A DNA stretch of 64,000 nt from NCBI GenBank assembly GCA_016292785.1, contig JAEDFL010000004.1, positions 1 to 64,000 on the forward strand, in the 5' to 3' direction. Position numbers and translations under genes: made by a program. Below are positions 43,768-52,336 of this stretch, piece by piece. Position 1 is the stretch's first letter. Each line of letters opens with the position of its first letter. This stretch comes from Clostridiaceae bacterium. GTDB lineage: Bacteria; Bacillota; Clostridia; Oscillospirales; Acutalibacteraceae. Below the pieces are notes generated by a model, which was not told where the DNA came from, made no database searches, and saw only the letters and a program-made list of their open reading frames with translations.

Positions 43768-43796
43768 ATTATATTCGCATAGTAATGTTTTGTCAA
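43768..43796 (-). promoter_or_regulatory. Consensus promoter of the arsR-cadA operon
   Basis: Minus strand TTGACA (43791-43796), 17 bases, TATAAT (43768-43773): a perfect SigA match, as expected for a promoter held by a repressor. Confidence 0.88.
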
Positions 43797-43915
43797 CAGT
43801 TTTTTATTATTTTTTGAAAAAATTTTTTGAAAATTTTCTTTCGGGCACAGCATTAAAGCGCCGCATAATAAACCCTCAAAGAAAATATTTTTCTCTTTTA
43901 AGTCAAATCTTTAAC

Positions 43916-43950
43916 AAACGCTTGAAATGCGTTTAATTTTAATATATAAT
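43916..43950 (+). promoter_or_regulatory. Promoter of the aconitase X operon with overlapping inverted repeat
   Basis: TTGAAA (43922-43927), 17 bases, TATAAT (43945-43950). An inverted repeat AAACGC-N7-GCGTTT (43916-43934) covers the -35 box and is a candidate repressor site. The leader also holds a hairpin (ATAAGT 44001-44006 with ACTTAT 44021-44026) a few bases before the AAAGGAGG ribosome site. The gap 43797-43915 is AT-rich and holds nothing else I can name. Confidence 0.75.
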
Positions 43951-44050
43951 TAAACTAAATAATAATGCTCACGCTTACAGGCGGATAATTTTCGGAAATA
44001 ATAAGTCTGCCGTGACGCGGACTTATGAGGATAAAAGGAGGATAAACCTT

Positions 44051-45361
44051 ATGAATGAAAACTTCAGCTACAAAATGAAGCTGACAGACGAGGAAAAAGA
44101 CATTCTTCACGGCTCTAAGGGCGAAGTAATGGCGAAAGTTATGAAAACTCTCGTTCTTTACGGCGACGCTTTCGGTGCGGAAAAATTTGTTCCCGTAAAC
44201 GGCAAAGGTCACCTTGTTACAAGCTTCGGTATCTCTGTTCTCAAGCCTGTGTTCTCCATTATGGACGAACTCATCAAGGGCGGTCTCAAGGTTGACGAGG
44301 GCTTTACCGTCGATCCCAGACCTATCGACTATGCCAACGTTAAGTGCAATCCGCTCCAGAAGCTGATCTTTAACAAGATCCTTTACGGTATGCAGGATTC
44401 CTATGAGGTACAGCTCAACAAGCTCGGTCTCAGGAGTGACAAATCCTTCACCTGCGCCTGCTATTTTGACGAGGTAGGCAACACACCCAAGAAGGGCGAT
44501 ATCCTTTCATGGGCAGAAAGCTCGGCGGTTGTTTTTGCAAACTCCGTTCTCGGCGCAAGATGTAACCGTAACTCAGGTATCATCGAGCTTTTCGGCTCAA
44601 TTCTCGGCAAGGTTCCCGAATTTGATCTCCTTACGGACGAGGGCAGAAAGGCAAAGTGGGTTATCGAGGTAAAGACTACCAAGATCCCCGAAGCTCAGGT
44701 TCTCGGCTCGGCAATAGGTATGAAGGTTATGGAGGACGTTCCCTACGTCAAGGGACTTGACAAGTGGATCGGCACAGAGCTTACCGACGACGCCAAGGCT
44801 TATCTCAAGGATTTCGGTGCGGCTACCGCTTCCAACGGCGCAGTCGGACTTTATCACATTGACAACCTCACTCCCGAAGCTGTTGAGCTTGGCGAAAGCC
44901 TCATCGCCGACGGCGCAAAGACATACGTTATCGACGACGCAGAGCTTGAAAGAGTTTACAAGAACTATCCCGTTATGTGGAAGGATAAGAATTCCGCTCC
45001 CAAGCTTTGCTTCATCGGCTGTCCTCACCTTTCATATGCACAGCTCGGCGAGTGGACGGAGAGATTTGAAAACGAGCTTAAAAAGCAGGGCAAGACAAAG
45101 GTTGGTCTTCGCACGGTTATGACGACCGCACCCGAGGTTCTCGACAGATTTAAGAAAGAGAACAGCGCCGCTTACAACAAGCTTGTCGGCTTCGGCATCA
45201 ACATCTCCTGCATCTGTCCTCTCATGTATATGAACAATCCGCTTTGCGGCGGCGACACGAGCAACGTTATCACCTGCTCGAACAAGCTTCGTACATATAC
45301 AACCGCACGCTATTTCACAACTGACGATATCACCAAGATCGCTGTCAAGGGAGGTTTTTGA
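44051..45361 (+). CDS. Aconitase X large catalytic subunit
   Basis: A 436-residue member of the aconitase X catalytic family (formerly DUF521). Cys-containing segments that probably hold the iron-sulfur cluster are FTCACYFDEVG, FIGCPHLSYAQLGEW, ISCICPLMYMNNPLCGG and NVITCSNKLRTYTTARYF. Known members are cis-3-hydroxy-L-proline dehydratases in bacteria and phosphomevalonate dehydratase in archaea. The small subunit is a separate gene just behind, as in the two-subunit forms. The start at 44051 follows AAAAGGAGG; the reading frame upstream to 44012 lacks a site. Neither proline-use nor mevalonate genes are near, so the substrate is open. Confidence 0.9.
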   Translation: MNENFSYKMKLTDEEKDILHGSKGEVMAKVMKTLVLYGDAFGAEKFVPVNGKGHLVTSFGISVLKPVFSIMDELIKGGLKVDEGFTVDPRPIDYANVKCNPLQKLIFNKILYGMQDSYEVQLNKLGLRSDKSFTCACYFDEVGNTPKKGDILSWAESSAVVFANSVLGARCNRNSGIIELFGSILGKVPEFDLLTDEGRKAKWVIEVKTTKIPEAQVLGSAIGMKVMEDVPYVKGLDKWIGTELTDDAKAYLKDFGAATASNGAVGLYHIDNLTPEAVELGESLIADGAKTYVIDDAELERVYKNYPVMWKDKNSAPKLCFIGCPHLSYAQLGEWTERFENELKKQGKTKVGLRTVMTTAPEVLDRFKKENSAAYNKLVGFGINISCICPLMYMNNPLCGGDTSNVITCSNKLRTYTTARYFTTDDITKIAVKGGF

Positions 45362-45363
45362 TT

Positions 45364-45828
45364 ATGAGCAAGACATTCAAAGGACGTCCTGTTGTAGCAG
45401 GCACAATCAATAAGGGCGAGGCCGTTGTTTCTCATAACGGCGTAAACACTCTGGCAACGTTCCAGAAGACAGCCCTTCTTCACGATATTCCCCTTATCGG
45501 TAAGGACGAGGTTATCGGCTCCGACCAGAACAACCCCGATGTATTCGGCAAAAATCTGACAGGTAAGGTGCTTTGTCTTCCGCAGACTATCGGCTCAACA
45601 ACGGGCGGAATGGTTCTCTACACCGTCTGCGCTCTGAATATGGCTCCGTCGGCAATGCTTTTCTCTCTGCCGATCGACTCTCTTGCGGCGGCAGGCGTTA
45701 TCCTCTCCGACGTATGGACGGATAACACGATCGTTGCCGTTGACTCTCTGGGCGACGAGTTCCTCAGCGCTGTCAAGGACGGCGACAAGATCACCGTTAA
45801 AGAGGACGGAACCGTCATCGTTGAATAA
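45364..45828 (+). CDS. Aconitase X small (swivel) subunit
   Basis: A 154-residue protein of the aconitase X swivel family (formerly DUF126). It begins KTFKGRPVVAGTINKGEA and has GKNLTGKVLCLPQTIGSTTG, with the Ser that contacts substrate in the aconitase swivel domain. It starts 2 bases after the large-subunit stop, at the ATG with AGGGAGG before it (a TTG at 45358 overlaps the stop but is less well placed). A terminator follows. Confidence 0.9.
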   Translation: MSKTFKGRPVVAGTINKGEAVVSHNGVNTLATFQKTALLHDIPLIGKDEVIGSDQNNPDVFGKNLTGKVLCLPQTIGSTTGGMVLYTVCALNMAPSAMLFSLPIDSLAAAGVILSDVWTDNTIVAVDSLGDEFLSAVKDGDKITVKEDGTVIVE

Positions 45829-45843
45829 TTTTTGATTTTCCGG

Positions 45844-45889
45844 GCTGACGGCAGGAGGGCGACTTTCTGCCTCAGCTCTTATTTTTTCG
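45844..45889 (+). terminator. Terminator of the aconitase X operon
   Basis: GCTGACGGCAG (45844-45854) pairs with CTGCCTCAGC (45867-45876), one mismatch, followed by TCTTATTTTTT. Confidence 0.85.
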
Positions 45890-45898
45890 GAGGACTTT

Positions 45899-46549
45899 AT
45901 GGCAAACATCAGAATTGACAATGCTTCCGAGGACGCTCTTAACGTTGAGCTTGACGGAAAGGAATATTATATTTCCGAGGACGAAAGCCTCACCGTGCCG
46001 AATGTCGAAAAAGGCGCACACCGCCTTTCCGTTTTCAGGACGAAGCGTGTCACTGCCAACGACGGAAAAAAAGAGGACGGCGACCCGACCGCAAAGCTTT
46101 CAAGGGACGAAGAAAGCCAGTATGTTCGGCTGAAAAGCCTGTTAGTAATTGAAATCAATTCCTCAAAGTCCGTCTGGACGGTCAGGCAAAAATCTCTGCT
46201 GACGGAAAAAACGGGAGTGGACGCCCTGTTTTCGGGCTGTGAGGTCGAGGTCGGCGGCGGAAGAATTGTTGAAGAAAAACAGAGCTTTGCCGACGAAAAA
46301 TCAAGGAAAAGCTTCCTAAAAAAACAGTTGAAAAATGCATTTTTCCCTATCGGATTAGGAATAATCATCTTCACCGCAGTTTTTCTTTTTGCCCTCGCCG
46401 CCAACATTTCGGGCGATCCGATCACTCTCGGCGGCAGAGAATTCACCTATCCGTGGACCTTCGGTCTTTTGGCAATCGACCTTGTTTTTATAGTATATTT
46501 CACGTTGATGATAGTGAATATAATTTCAACCTTAAAGAAATACAAGTAG
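45899..46549 (+). CDS. Hypothetical membrane protein with N-terminal beta domain
   Basis: A 216-residue protein I do not recognise. Residues 1-125 look like a beta-sandwich of PEGA type (ALNVELDGKEYYISEDESLT, then EKGAHRLSVFRTKRV) and should be cytosolic, as there is no signal peptide. Two transmembrane segments follow (FFPIGLGIIIFTAVFLFALA and FGLLAIDLVFIVYFTLMIV). A GGAGG ribosome site is present. It is a single-gene unit between two terminators. No function is suggested by the neighbours. Confidence 0.65.
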   Translation: MANIRIDNASEDALNVELDGKEYYISEDESLTVPNVEKGAHRLSVFRTKRVTANDGKKEDGDPTAKLSRDEESQYVRLKSLLVIEINSSKSVWTVRQKSLLTEKTGVDALFSGCEVEVGGGRIVEEKQSFADEKSRKSFLKKQLKNAFFPIGLGIIIFTAVFLFALAANISGDPITLGGREFTYPWTFGLLAIDLVFIVYFTLMIVNIISTLKKYK

Positions 46550-46550
46550 A

Positions 46551-46579
46551 AAAAGGCGGTTTGCTCCGTCTTTTTTCTT
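46551..46579 (+). terminator. Terminator after the hypothetical membrane protein gene
   Basis: AAAAGGCGG (46551-46559) pairs with CCGTCTTTT (46565-46573), loop of five bases, followed by a T run. Confidence 0.8.
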
Positions 46580-46602
46580 TTAAAAAATTTGTCGATTTCA
46601 AG

Positions 46603-46631
46603 TATACATTTCTCCGAGGATATGTTATAAT
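46603..46631 (+). promoter_or_regulatory. Weak promoter candidate of the GH25 operon
   Basis: TATAAT at 46626-46631 is clear; the -35 at 17 bases reads TATACA (46603-46608), four of six matches. Confidence 0.45.
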
Positions 46632-46660
46632 AAATGAAAAATTCAAAAAGGAGAGTAGTA

Positions 46661-48778
46661 ATGAAAAAGCGTATTTTATCAATTTTACTGGTTGTTTTTC
46701 TGACGGTCAGCTTTTCATTGCCCTCTTTTGCGGCGACGGCATTGAAAATTACGGGAGCGACCTCCCCGACGGTTTTGAAACAGGGCGATCCGTTTGTGGC
46801 TGAGGGAGTCATAACATCGGACTGCGATATTCTCAAGGTCGTTATCGGAGTTTACAACTCAAGCGGCAAGGCTGAGTTTGAATACACGGGACTGCCCGGT
46901 GAAACGAGATATGACATCAGCAATGTTGACTATCTGCTGACCTTTTCCAAGCTCCCGACAGGAACCTTCACCTATAAGATCGTTGCAACGGACGAGAAAA
47001 GCTCAAATGTCGTTCTGCTGAACAAGAGCTTTACCGTAAACACCACAGGAAAAACAAGCACGCTGAAAATAACAAATGCAAATTATCCGACCACGCTTGC
47101 CCAGGGTGAGGGGTACTCGGTCAAGGGAACTGTTTCTTCGGATTACAATATTACAAAGGTCGTTTTCGGCGCATACAATTCAAACGGAACAAAGGGCTTT
47201 GAATACACGGCAACGCCGAACGCAAAGAGCTTTGACATCAGCTCCGTTGATTACAGCCTTACCTTTTCAAAGCTTGCCGCAGGAACTTATACATATAAGA
47301 TAACGGCGAGCGACACAGCGGTTTCAAACGTTGTCCTGCTTGAGAAGAGCTTCACCGTTACGGGAGCTGCAAGCTCAAGCACCCTGAAGCTTACTAACGC
47401 CAACTACCCAACGGAGGTATTCTACGGCGAGGGCTTCTCCGTGACGGGAGTTGTCACTTCAAGCTATAATATTTCCAAGGTCGTTATCGGCGCATACAAT
47501 ATCAACGGAACGGTCGGTTTTGAATATACCGCAACTCCGGGAACGACCAGATACGATATCAGCTCCGTCGATTATCTGCTTACGTTTTCCAAGCTCAGCG
47601 TCGGAACATACACATACAAAATCACAGCGACCGACTCCAAAAGCTCAAACGTTGTTCTGCTGAACAAATCATTTAATGTCACGTCAAAAAGCAGTTCATC
47701 AATCAATCTTAAAAAGGTCAATTGGGACGTTGTTGATATTTCATACTGGAACACGATCAACTCATGGTCGAGAATGGCGGCAAACCTTGATGCGATCATT
47801 CTCAGAATTGGCTTCACTTACACCTCAAGTAAAAAGATGTCCGAGGATTCGAGCTTCTCAAGCTTTTATTCAAATGCCAAGAGCAACGGAATACCTGTCG
47901 GATGTTACTATTTCAGCGCGGCAACGACCGTCAGCGAAGCCGAAGCCGAAGCGGATTTTGTAATCAGCCTGCTTAAAAAATATAACTGTCAGATGGAAAT
48001 GCCGATTTATTATGACCTCGAAACCGAGGATCAGGTTGATCTCAGCCAGTCGGCTTGTACGGAGATCGCAAAAGCTTTCTGCAACAAACTTTCCCAAGCG
48101 GGCTGGTATGTCGGTATCTACTGCAATAAATATTTCGCAAGAGATGAGCTTTACGCTTCAGAGCTTTCGGATCGTCCATTCTGGATTGCAGAGTACAATT
48201 CAAGCTGTACCTACAACGGCGAATACGGTATGTGGCAGTACAGCGAGTCGGGCGATCCTCCGGGGATTGACTATCCCTGCGATATGAACATCTGCTACTA
48301 CGACTATCCGTCCTATATCAAGGGAAACGGTCTCAACGGCTTTAAGCCGGTGGCGGTCGGCAATCCTAAATTTGAGCTTATTACGGGCGAAAACCTGTCA
48401 TACAGCGAAAAGGACAAGGAGATTTATCTCCGAAACGATCCGGGACTTACAAAGGAACAGTTCATAGCAAAGTATGTCAAGGTTCAGGATATGAATATCA
48501 TAATGGCTGTTCTTACTTCCGACGGGAAGGTTGCAACCGGCACGGTGCTTCAGGCAAAAACGACAGGAATCGGCTACGGTCCTTACGGAATATGCCTGAT
48601 CGGAGATATTAACTGCGATTCGAAGATCAATTCATCCGACGCTCTTGCAATACTCAATCATTCAGTCGGTGCGGCTCCTCTCGAAGGTTATCGGCTGACT
48701 TCCGCCGACTGGAACGGGGACTCAAAGGTCAATTCTGCCGACGCTCTTGCGGTACTCAATTTCTCTGTTTCGAGGTGA
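46661..48778 (+). CDS. Secreted GH25 muramidase with three Ig-like repeats and a dockerin
   Basis: A 705-residue exported protein with a signal peptide (1-24). Three homologous modules of about 100 residues follow (27-127, 134-233, 241-340), each with KVVxGxYN, FEYTxxP, DISxVDYxLTFSKL and SNVVLLxKSF. The GH25 lysozyme domain (about 355-560) has Asp359 in VVDISYWN and the Asp452/Glu454 pair in YYDLETED, so it should cleave peptidoglycan glycan strands. A short beta module and a type I dockerin (GDINCDSKINSSDALAIL and DWNGDSKVNSADALAVL) end the protein. It starts an operon with the phosphoesterase and TRIC genes. The first Ca loop has Cys in place of the usual Asn or Gly. Confidence 0.9.
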   Translation: MKKRILSILLVVFLTVSFSLPSFAATALKITGATSPTVLKQGDPFVAEGVITSDCDILKVVIGVYNSSGKAEFEYTGLPGETRYDISNVDYLLTFSKLPTGTFTYKIVATDEKSSNVVLLNKSFTVNTTGKTSTLKITNANYPTTLAQGEGYSVKGTVSSDYNITKVVFGAYNSNGTKGFEYTATPNAKSFDISSVDYSLTFSKLAAGTYTYKITASDTAVSNVVLLEKSFTVTGAASSSTLKLTNANYPTEVFYGEGFSVTGVVTSSYNISKVVIGAYNINGTVGFEYTATPGTTRYDISSVDYLLTFSKLSVGTYTYKITATDSKSSNVVLLNKSFNVTSKSSSSINLKKVNWDVVDISYWNTINSWSRMAANLDAIILRIGFTYTSSKKMSEDSSFSSFYSNAKSNGIPVGCYYFSAATTVSEAEAEADFVISLLKKYNCQMEMPIYYDLETEDQVDLSQSACTEIAKAFCNKLSQAGWYVGIYCNKYFARDELYASELSDRPFWIAEYNSSCTYNGEYGMWQYSESGDPPGIDYPCDMNICYYDYPSYIKGNGLNGFKPVAVGNPKFELITGENLSYSEKDKEIYLRNDPGLTKEQFIAKYVKVQDMNIIMAVLTSDGKVATGTVLQAKTTGIGYGPYGICLIGDINCDSKINSSDALAILNHSVGAAPLEGYRLTSADWNGDSKVNSADALAVLNFSVSR

Positions 48779-48784
48779 CAATTT

Positions 48785-49486
48785 ATGAAGATCGGTATTT
48801 TTACGGACTCACACTACTGTGATCTGGAGCTTCTCGAAAGGGACAGAAAGCCCAGATATGCTTACTCTGCGGTCAAAAGAGCCTTTGACGATTTTAAAGC
48901 GCAGGGTGTTGAAATTGCGGTTTGCCTCGGCGATATCGTTCATTTCCACAACGGCACTCAGGAAAGCATCAGGCATTTGAAAAAAATCTCCGAGCTGATA
49001 AATTCCTATGGGATTCCCACCTTTCACTGTATGGGAAATCACGACAACGAGGTCATAAGTCCCGAGGATTTTGCCAAAGTAACGGGCTTCGGCGTTGCTC
49101 CCACTGTGGCGGAAAACGATGAGGTCAGGCTTGTCTTTCTCGATGCGTCCTACACTCCCGAGGGGGAGCCTTACGGCAGGATTGATGTCGATTGGACACG
49201 GAGCCTCGTCCCCGAAAAGGAGCTTCGCTGGCTCGACTCACAGCTTGACACTCCTAAGCGCACGGCGGTATTTATTCACCAGAATATTGACACAAATGTC
49301 GAAAGCCGACACATTGTTTCAAATGCGGACGAGGTGAACAGGATAATCGCAAAGCACTCGGTCACCCATGTTTATCAGGGGCATTATCACTACGGTGCTC
49401 AGAATGTCATCAACGGCATACCGTACACCACTCTCAGAGCGATTTGCCTTGAGGAAGATAAGAACTATTTGATAACAGAGGTCTGA
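48785..49486 (+). CDS. Cytoplasmic metallophosphoesterase
   Basis: A 233-residue calcineurin-like phosphoesterase without signal peptide. Motifs are IGIFTDSHYCD, VCLGDIVHF, CMGNHDNE, FIHQNID and VYQGHYHYGA. It starts 6 bases after the GH25 stop and 3 bases precede the next gene, so it is in an operon with both. The substrate is unknown; nucleotide or phospholipid-headgroup esters are possible. Confidence 0.88.
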   Translation: MKIGIFTDSHYCDLELLERDRKPRYAYSAVKRAFDDFKAQGVEIAVCLGDIVHFHNGTQESIRHLKKISELINSYGIPTFHCMGNHDNEVISPEDFAKVTGFGVAPTVAENDEVRLVFLDASYTPEGEPYGRIDVDWTRSLVPEKELRWLDSQLDTPKRTAVFIHQNIDTNVESRHIVSNADEVNRIIAKHSVTHVYQGHYHYGAQNVINGIPYTTLRAICLEEDKNYLITEV

Positions 49487-49489
49487 CAT

Positions 49490-50149
49490 ATGTCTTTTGA
49501 GGAGATAATACATTTTGTGTTTGAGATGGTGGGTACTGTCGCTTTCGCAATTTCGGGTGCGATGATCGCCATCAAAAAGAGGGTAGATATTTTCGGCGTT
49601 ATAGTTCTCAGCTCTATGACGGCACTCGGCGGAGGAATTGTCCGAGATATACTGATCGGTCATCTGCCGCCTACAATGTTTTCCGATTACCGTTACGTCC
49701 TTGCGGCTGTCGTAACCTCGGTCGTTGTTTTCATCGTTGCCTATATTTTCCGAGATCTTTACCGTCGCAGTGAAAGCACCGTTGATGCGGTCAACAACAT
49801 TTTTGATGCGCTCGGACTGGGTATCTTTACGGTCATGGGCGCAAAGGTGGCGATCGAGTCGGGCTTTACAGTCAACGGAATACTCGTTGTCTGTCTTGCG
49901 GTCATAACGGGCGTCGGCGGCGGAATTATCCGTGATATTATGCTCAAGGAAATCCCGTTCGTTCTGAAAAAAAGAATATACGCCGTCGCCTCGATACTCG
50001 GAGGAACAGCGTATCATCTGATGTATGTCAACAATGTCAACATCAGAGTTGCAACCGTTGTTGCCGTGCTGATCGTTTTCACGGTCAGAATAATTGCAAC
50101 CGTGTTCAAGCTTGATCTCCCAAAGATAAAATACCCGCAGGAAAATTGA
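49490..50149 (+). CDS. TRIC-type cation channel family protein (UPF0126)
   Basis: A 219-residue membrane protein with about seven transmembrane helices arranged as an inverted repeat. The repeated Gly-rich motif is ALGGGIVRDILIG near residue 40 and GVGGGIIRDIMLKE near 142, the signature of bacterial TRIC channels. Its transport role in bacteria is unsettled (monovalent cations or amino acids). Last gene of the GH25 operon, followed by a terminator. Confidence 0.92.
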   Translation: MSFEEIIHFVFEMVGTVAFAISGAMIAIKKRVDIFGVIVLSSMTALGGGIVRDILIGHLPPTMFSDYRYVLAAVVTSVVVFIVAYIFRDLYRRSESTVDAVNNIFDALGLGIFTVMGAKVAIESGFTVNGILVVCLAVITGVGGGIIRDIMLKEIPFVLKKRIYAVASILGGTAYHLMYVNNVNIRVATVVAVLIVFTVRIIATVFKLDLPKIKYPQEN

Positions 50150-50166
50150 ACAATTCTGAATATTTC

Positions 50167-50200
50167 AGCCTCCTCTCGCAGATGCAAGGGGAGGCTTTTG
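50167..50200 (+). terminator. Terminator of the GH25-TRIC operon
   Basis: AGCCTCC (50167-50173) pairs with GGAGGCT (50190-50196), followed by TTTTG. Confidence 0.75.
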
Positions 50201-50217
50201 TCTGTATTCGTTTTAGG

Positions 50218-52200
50218 TTATTCAAAATATATTTTCCAAAATTCGGAATACGCCTTGTCGCCATAGATCTTGAACAGCATATCGTCGGCAAATTTAATTA
50301 TCTTTGTCAGCACTTTTACCCATTCTGGCGGTTCGGCAAGCTGTTTCTGAGTGAGGAGCTTTGCGTTTTCTTCGCTAAGCTCGCCGTATTCGGCGCAGAA
50401 CTCATTCACCCGTCTTGTTGTTTCAAGGCAGAATTCGGCGTCGGCTATCGTTGCCCTCATCACACGTTCACAGTCGTACATTATCGCCCGACATTCTTCG
50501 GCGGTTTCCTGCGACCAGTCAAGCTTTCCCGCTTCATAGTCGGAGTACATATTTTTTAAATCCGTGTATCTCCAGCGGCGGATAAACCAGTTGTCGGAGT
50601 TGCCGTTGAACTGCGGAAATTTTTTGGGATCAGAGTTGACGTTTTTAACCTCGTGAGAATACATCAGAGCGGTTGCAAGGTTGATTACGGGCGAATTGTT
50701 CGCCGCATCCTCGTGGTGCATCTGACAGAAATACCAGGTGTTGTCGGGCAAAACTCCCGTGGAAGCGTCAATCTCGCCGTCGGGAGAGAGTCTGCCGCCG
50801 TTTGCAAGCTTCTCTCCGGGGAGAACCGCTGTTGCGCCGAGGGTTGTTGACTCGATATTTATAACGCCGTCGCCGTTCACCTTATCCGAATTTGCCATCA
50901 CACGAAAGAAGTTGTATCTTGCGTCACCCGTGTGAAGACCGTAGCCTGCAATTATATTGATTTTCATTCCGTTCGCCGTCATTGCTCTGATGTTGTCGGC
51001 AAGGTTGAGCTGAGCCTGATAGAAAGCGTCGGTCTTTGCCCTGACGGGAGCGTGAGCCTCGTCGCCTAAATATTTTTCGGCAAGCTCGGGATATGCTTCC
51101 TTTGTCACCATCGCCCATATCTGCGGTGTGTTTACAAGCAGATGGTCAAGCAGAACATCGTAAATTTTCGTCAGCATTGCGGCGTTGACCTCGGCAGGGA
51201 GGGAGCGGAGCAGGAAATTGACGGCATGACCGATAAGCTCGCCGTATTCTGTCCACTCGGAAATCATCATCGGAATCCCCTCGTTGTACCAGAACTCTGC
51301 GGAAACGTCAAAATCACGGTTGAACATATCCGTCACCGCCTGCGTTCCGTTGAGTACGGGAACAACATTGACTACCGTGTTCACCTTGTCTGTATTCGTA
51401 AACCGCTCGCAGAATGCGGTGAATACCGTTCCGCCGAGACTGATGGGCAGGAGGTTGACCTTCTTTGCGCCTGTTTTTTGAAGCACCATATCTATGTAGC
51501 TGTCAAGCCGCTGCGCCGAAGACATCGGATCGCCGAAAAGAGAGAATGAGAAGAAGAAAAGATTTTCTTCTCCGATTATATCGGACACCGCTCTGAGCGG
51601 CAAAATTTTGTAAAGATACTCGCACTGATACTGCATATAGCTCTGAGTTTCGGCGTCCTCGTCAGTTGCAAAGTCGGCAAACGAGCCGTTGAACTCAAGC
51701 AGTCCGATCTCGTTGTTCGCAAAGCTTCCGTCTGGCAGGGTTTGCTGAACGGAGAAAGCCGTGTCCGCAACCTTGCCGACAGCTTCAACAAGTCCGCAGT
51801 CCTTTTGTGCAATTACGGACTTGACGAGAGGAGCAAGGAGATATTTTGCAACTGTCTTGAGCACCTCGGGAATATCGAAAATGATCGTTCCGCCCTGCAT
51901 ATCGTTGCCGAAAGCGTCCTTTTTGATTGGAGGTCGGGAGGTGTCCTCGGCGGTCGAGCTGTCGTAGTCCTCATCGACAACATATGTAATTGAATGGGAA
52001 ATTCCCGGCACTACAACAAGCGGATAATAGTTGCCGTTCTCGTCCACATTGTCGTAAACAACGGACATATCCTCAAGCGTGTAGGGATAGTTGTCAGAAG
52101 CGGGGGTATTTGAAGCTTCGTTTGTAAATGCGTTTCCAACCGGCAAAAACGCCATAACAAAAGAAAGGATAACCGAAAAAATCTTTGATATGACGGTCAT
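50218..52200 (-). CDS. Secreted alpha/beta hydrolase (lipase-like), second copy
   Basis: A 660-residue exported protein (signal peptide about 1-24). It is a longer relative of the protein at 28150-29676: LVVVPGISHS for the oxyanion strand, LFFFSFSLFGDPMSSAQRLD in place of YDFRLDP, and VNLLPISLGGTVFTAF with the presumed nucleophile Ser. LSPDGEIDASTGVLPDNTW is the block shared by both. The C-terminal 120 residues are helical and end in FWKIYFE with an amphipathic stretch (WVKVLTKIIKFADDMLF). It has its own promoter and stands alone, divergent from the PAP2 gene. Ester hydrolysis of an extracellular lipid is a guess from fold. Confidence 0.72.
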   Translation of the reverse strand: MTVISKIFSVILSFVMAFLPVGNAFTNEASNTPASDNYPYTLEDMSVVYDNVDENGNYYPLVVVPGISHSITYVVDEDYDSSTAEDTSRPPIKKDAFGNDMQGGTIIFDIPEVLKTVAKYLLAPLVKSVIAQKDCGLVEAVGKVADTAFSVQQTLPDGSFANNEIGLLEFNGSFADFATDEDAETQSYMQYQCEYLYKILPLRAVSDIIGEENLFFFSFSLFGDPMSSAQRLDSYIDMVLQKTGAKKVNLLPISLGGTVFTAFCERFTNTDKVNTVVNVVPVLNGTQAVTDMFNRDFDVSAEFWYNEGIPMMISEWTEYGELIGHAVNFLLRSLPAEVNAAMLTKIYDVLLDHLLVNTPQIWAMVTKEAYPELAEKYLGDEAHAPVRAKTDAFYQAQLNLADNIRAMTANGMKINIIAGYGLHTGDARYNFFRVMANSDKVNGDGVINIESTTLGATAVLPGEKLANGGRLSPDGEIDASTGVLPDNTWYFCQMHHEDAANNSPVINLATALMYSHEVKNVNSDPKKFPQFNGNSDNWFIRRWRYTDLKNMYSDYEAGKLDWSQETAEECRAIMYDCERVMRATIADAEFCLETTRRVNEFCAEYGELSEENAKLLTQKQLAEPPEWVKVLTKIIKFADDMLFKIYGDKAYSEFWKIYFE

Positions 52201-52229
52201 GGCTTAACCTCCTTGACATTTATAAAACA

Positions 52230-52258
52230 ATAATAACATATAGTTTTATTCTTTACAA
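52230..52258 (-). promoter_or_regulatory. Promoter of the second lipase-like gene
   Basis: Minus strand TTGTAA (52253-52258), 17 bases, TATTAT (52230-52235). Confidence 0.6.
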
Positions 52259-52278
52259 GTTTATTCTGTCAAAAACAA

Positions 52279-52307
52279 TTGAAAATTACGCTTTTCAATG
52301 GTATAAT
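52279..52307 (+). promoter_or_regulatory. Promoter of the PAP2-yifB operon
   Basis: TTGAAA (52279-52284), 17 bases ending TGG, TATAAT (52302-52307). Confidence 0.85.
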
Positions 52308-52336
52308 ATCCCCATTAAAATTCAGGAGGAAAAAAT

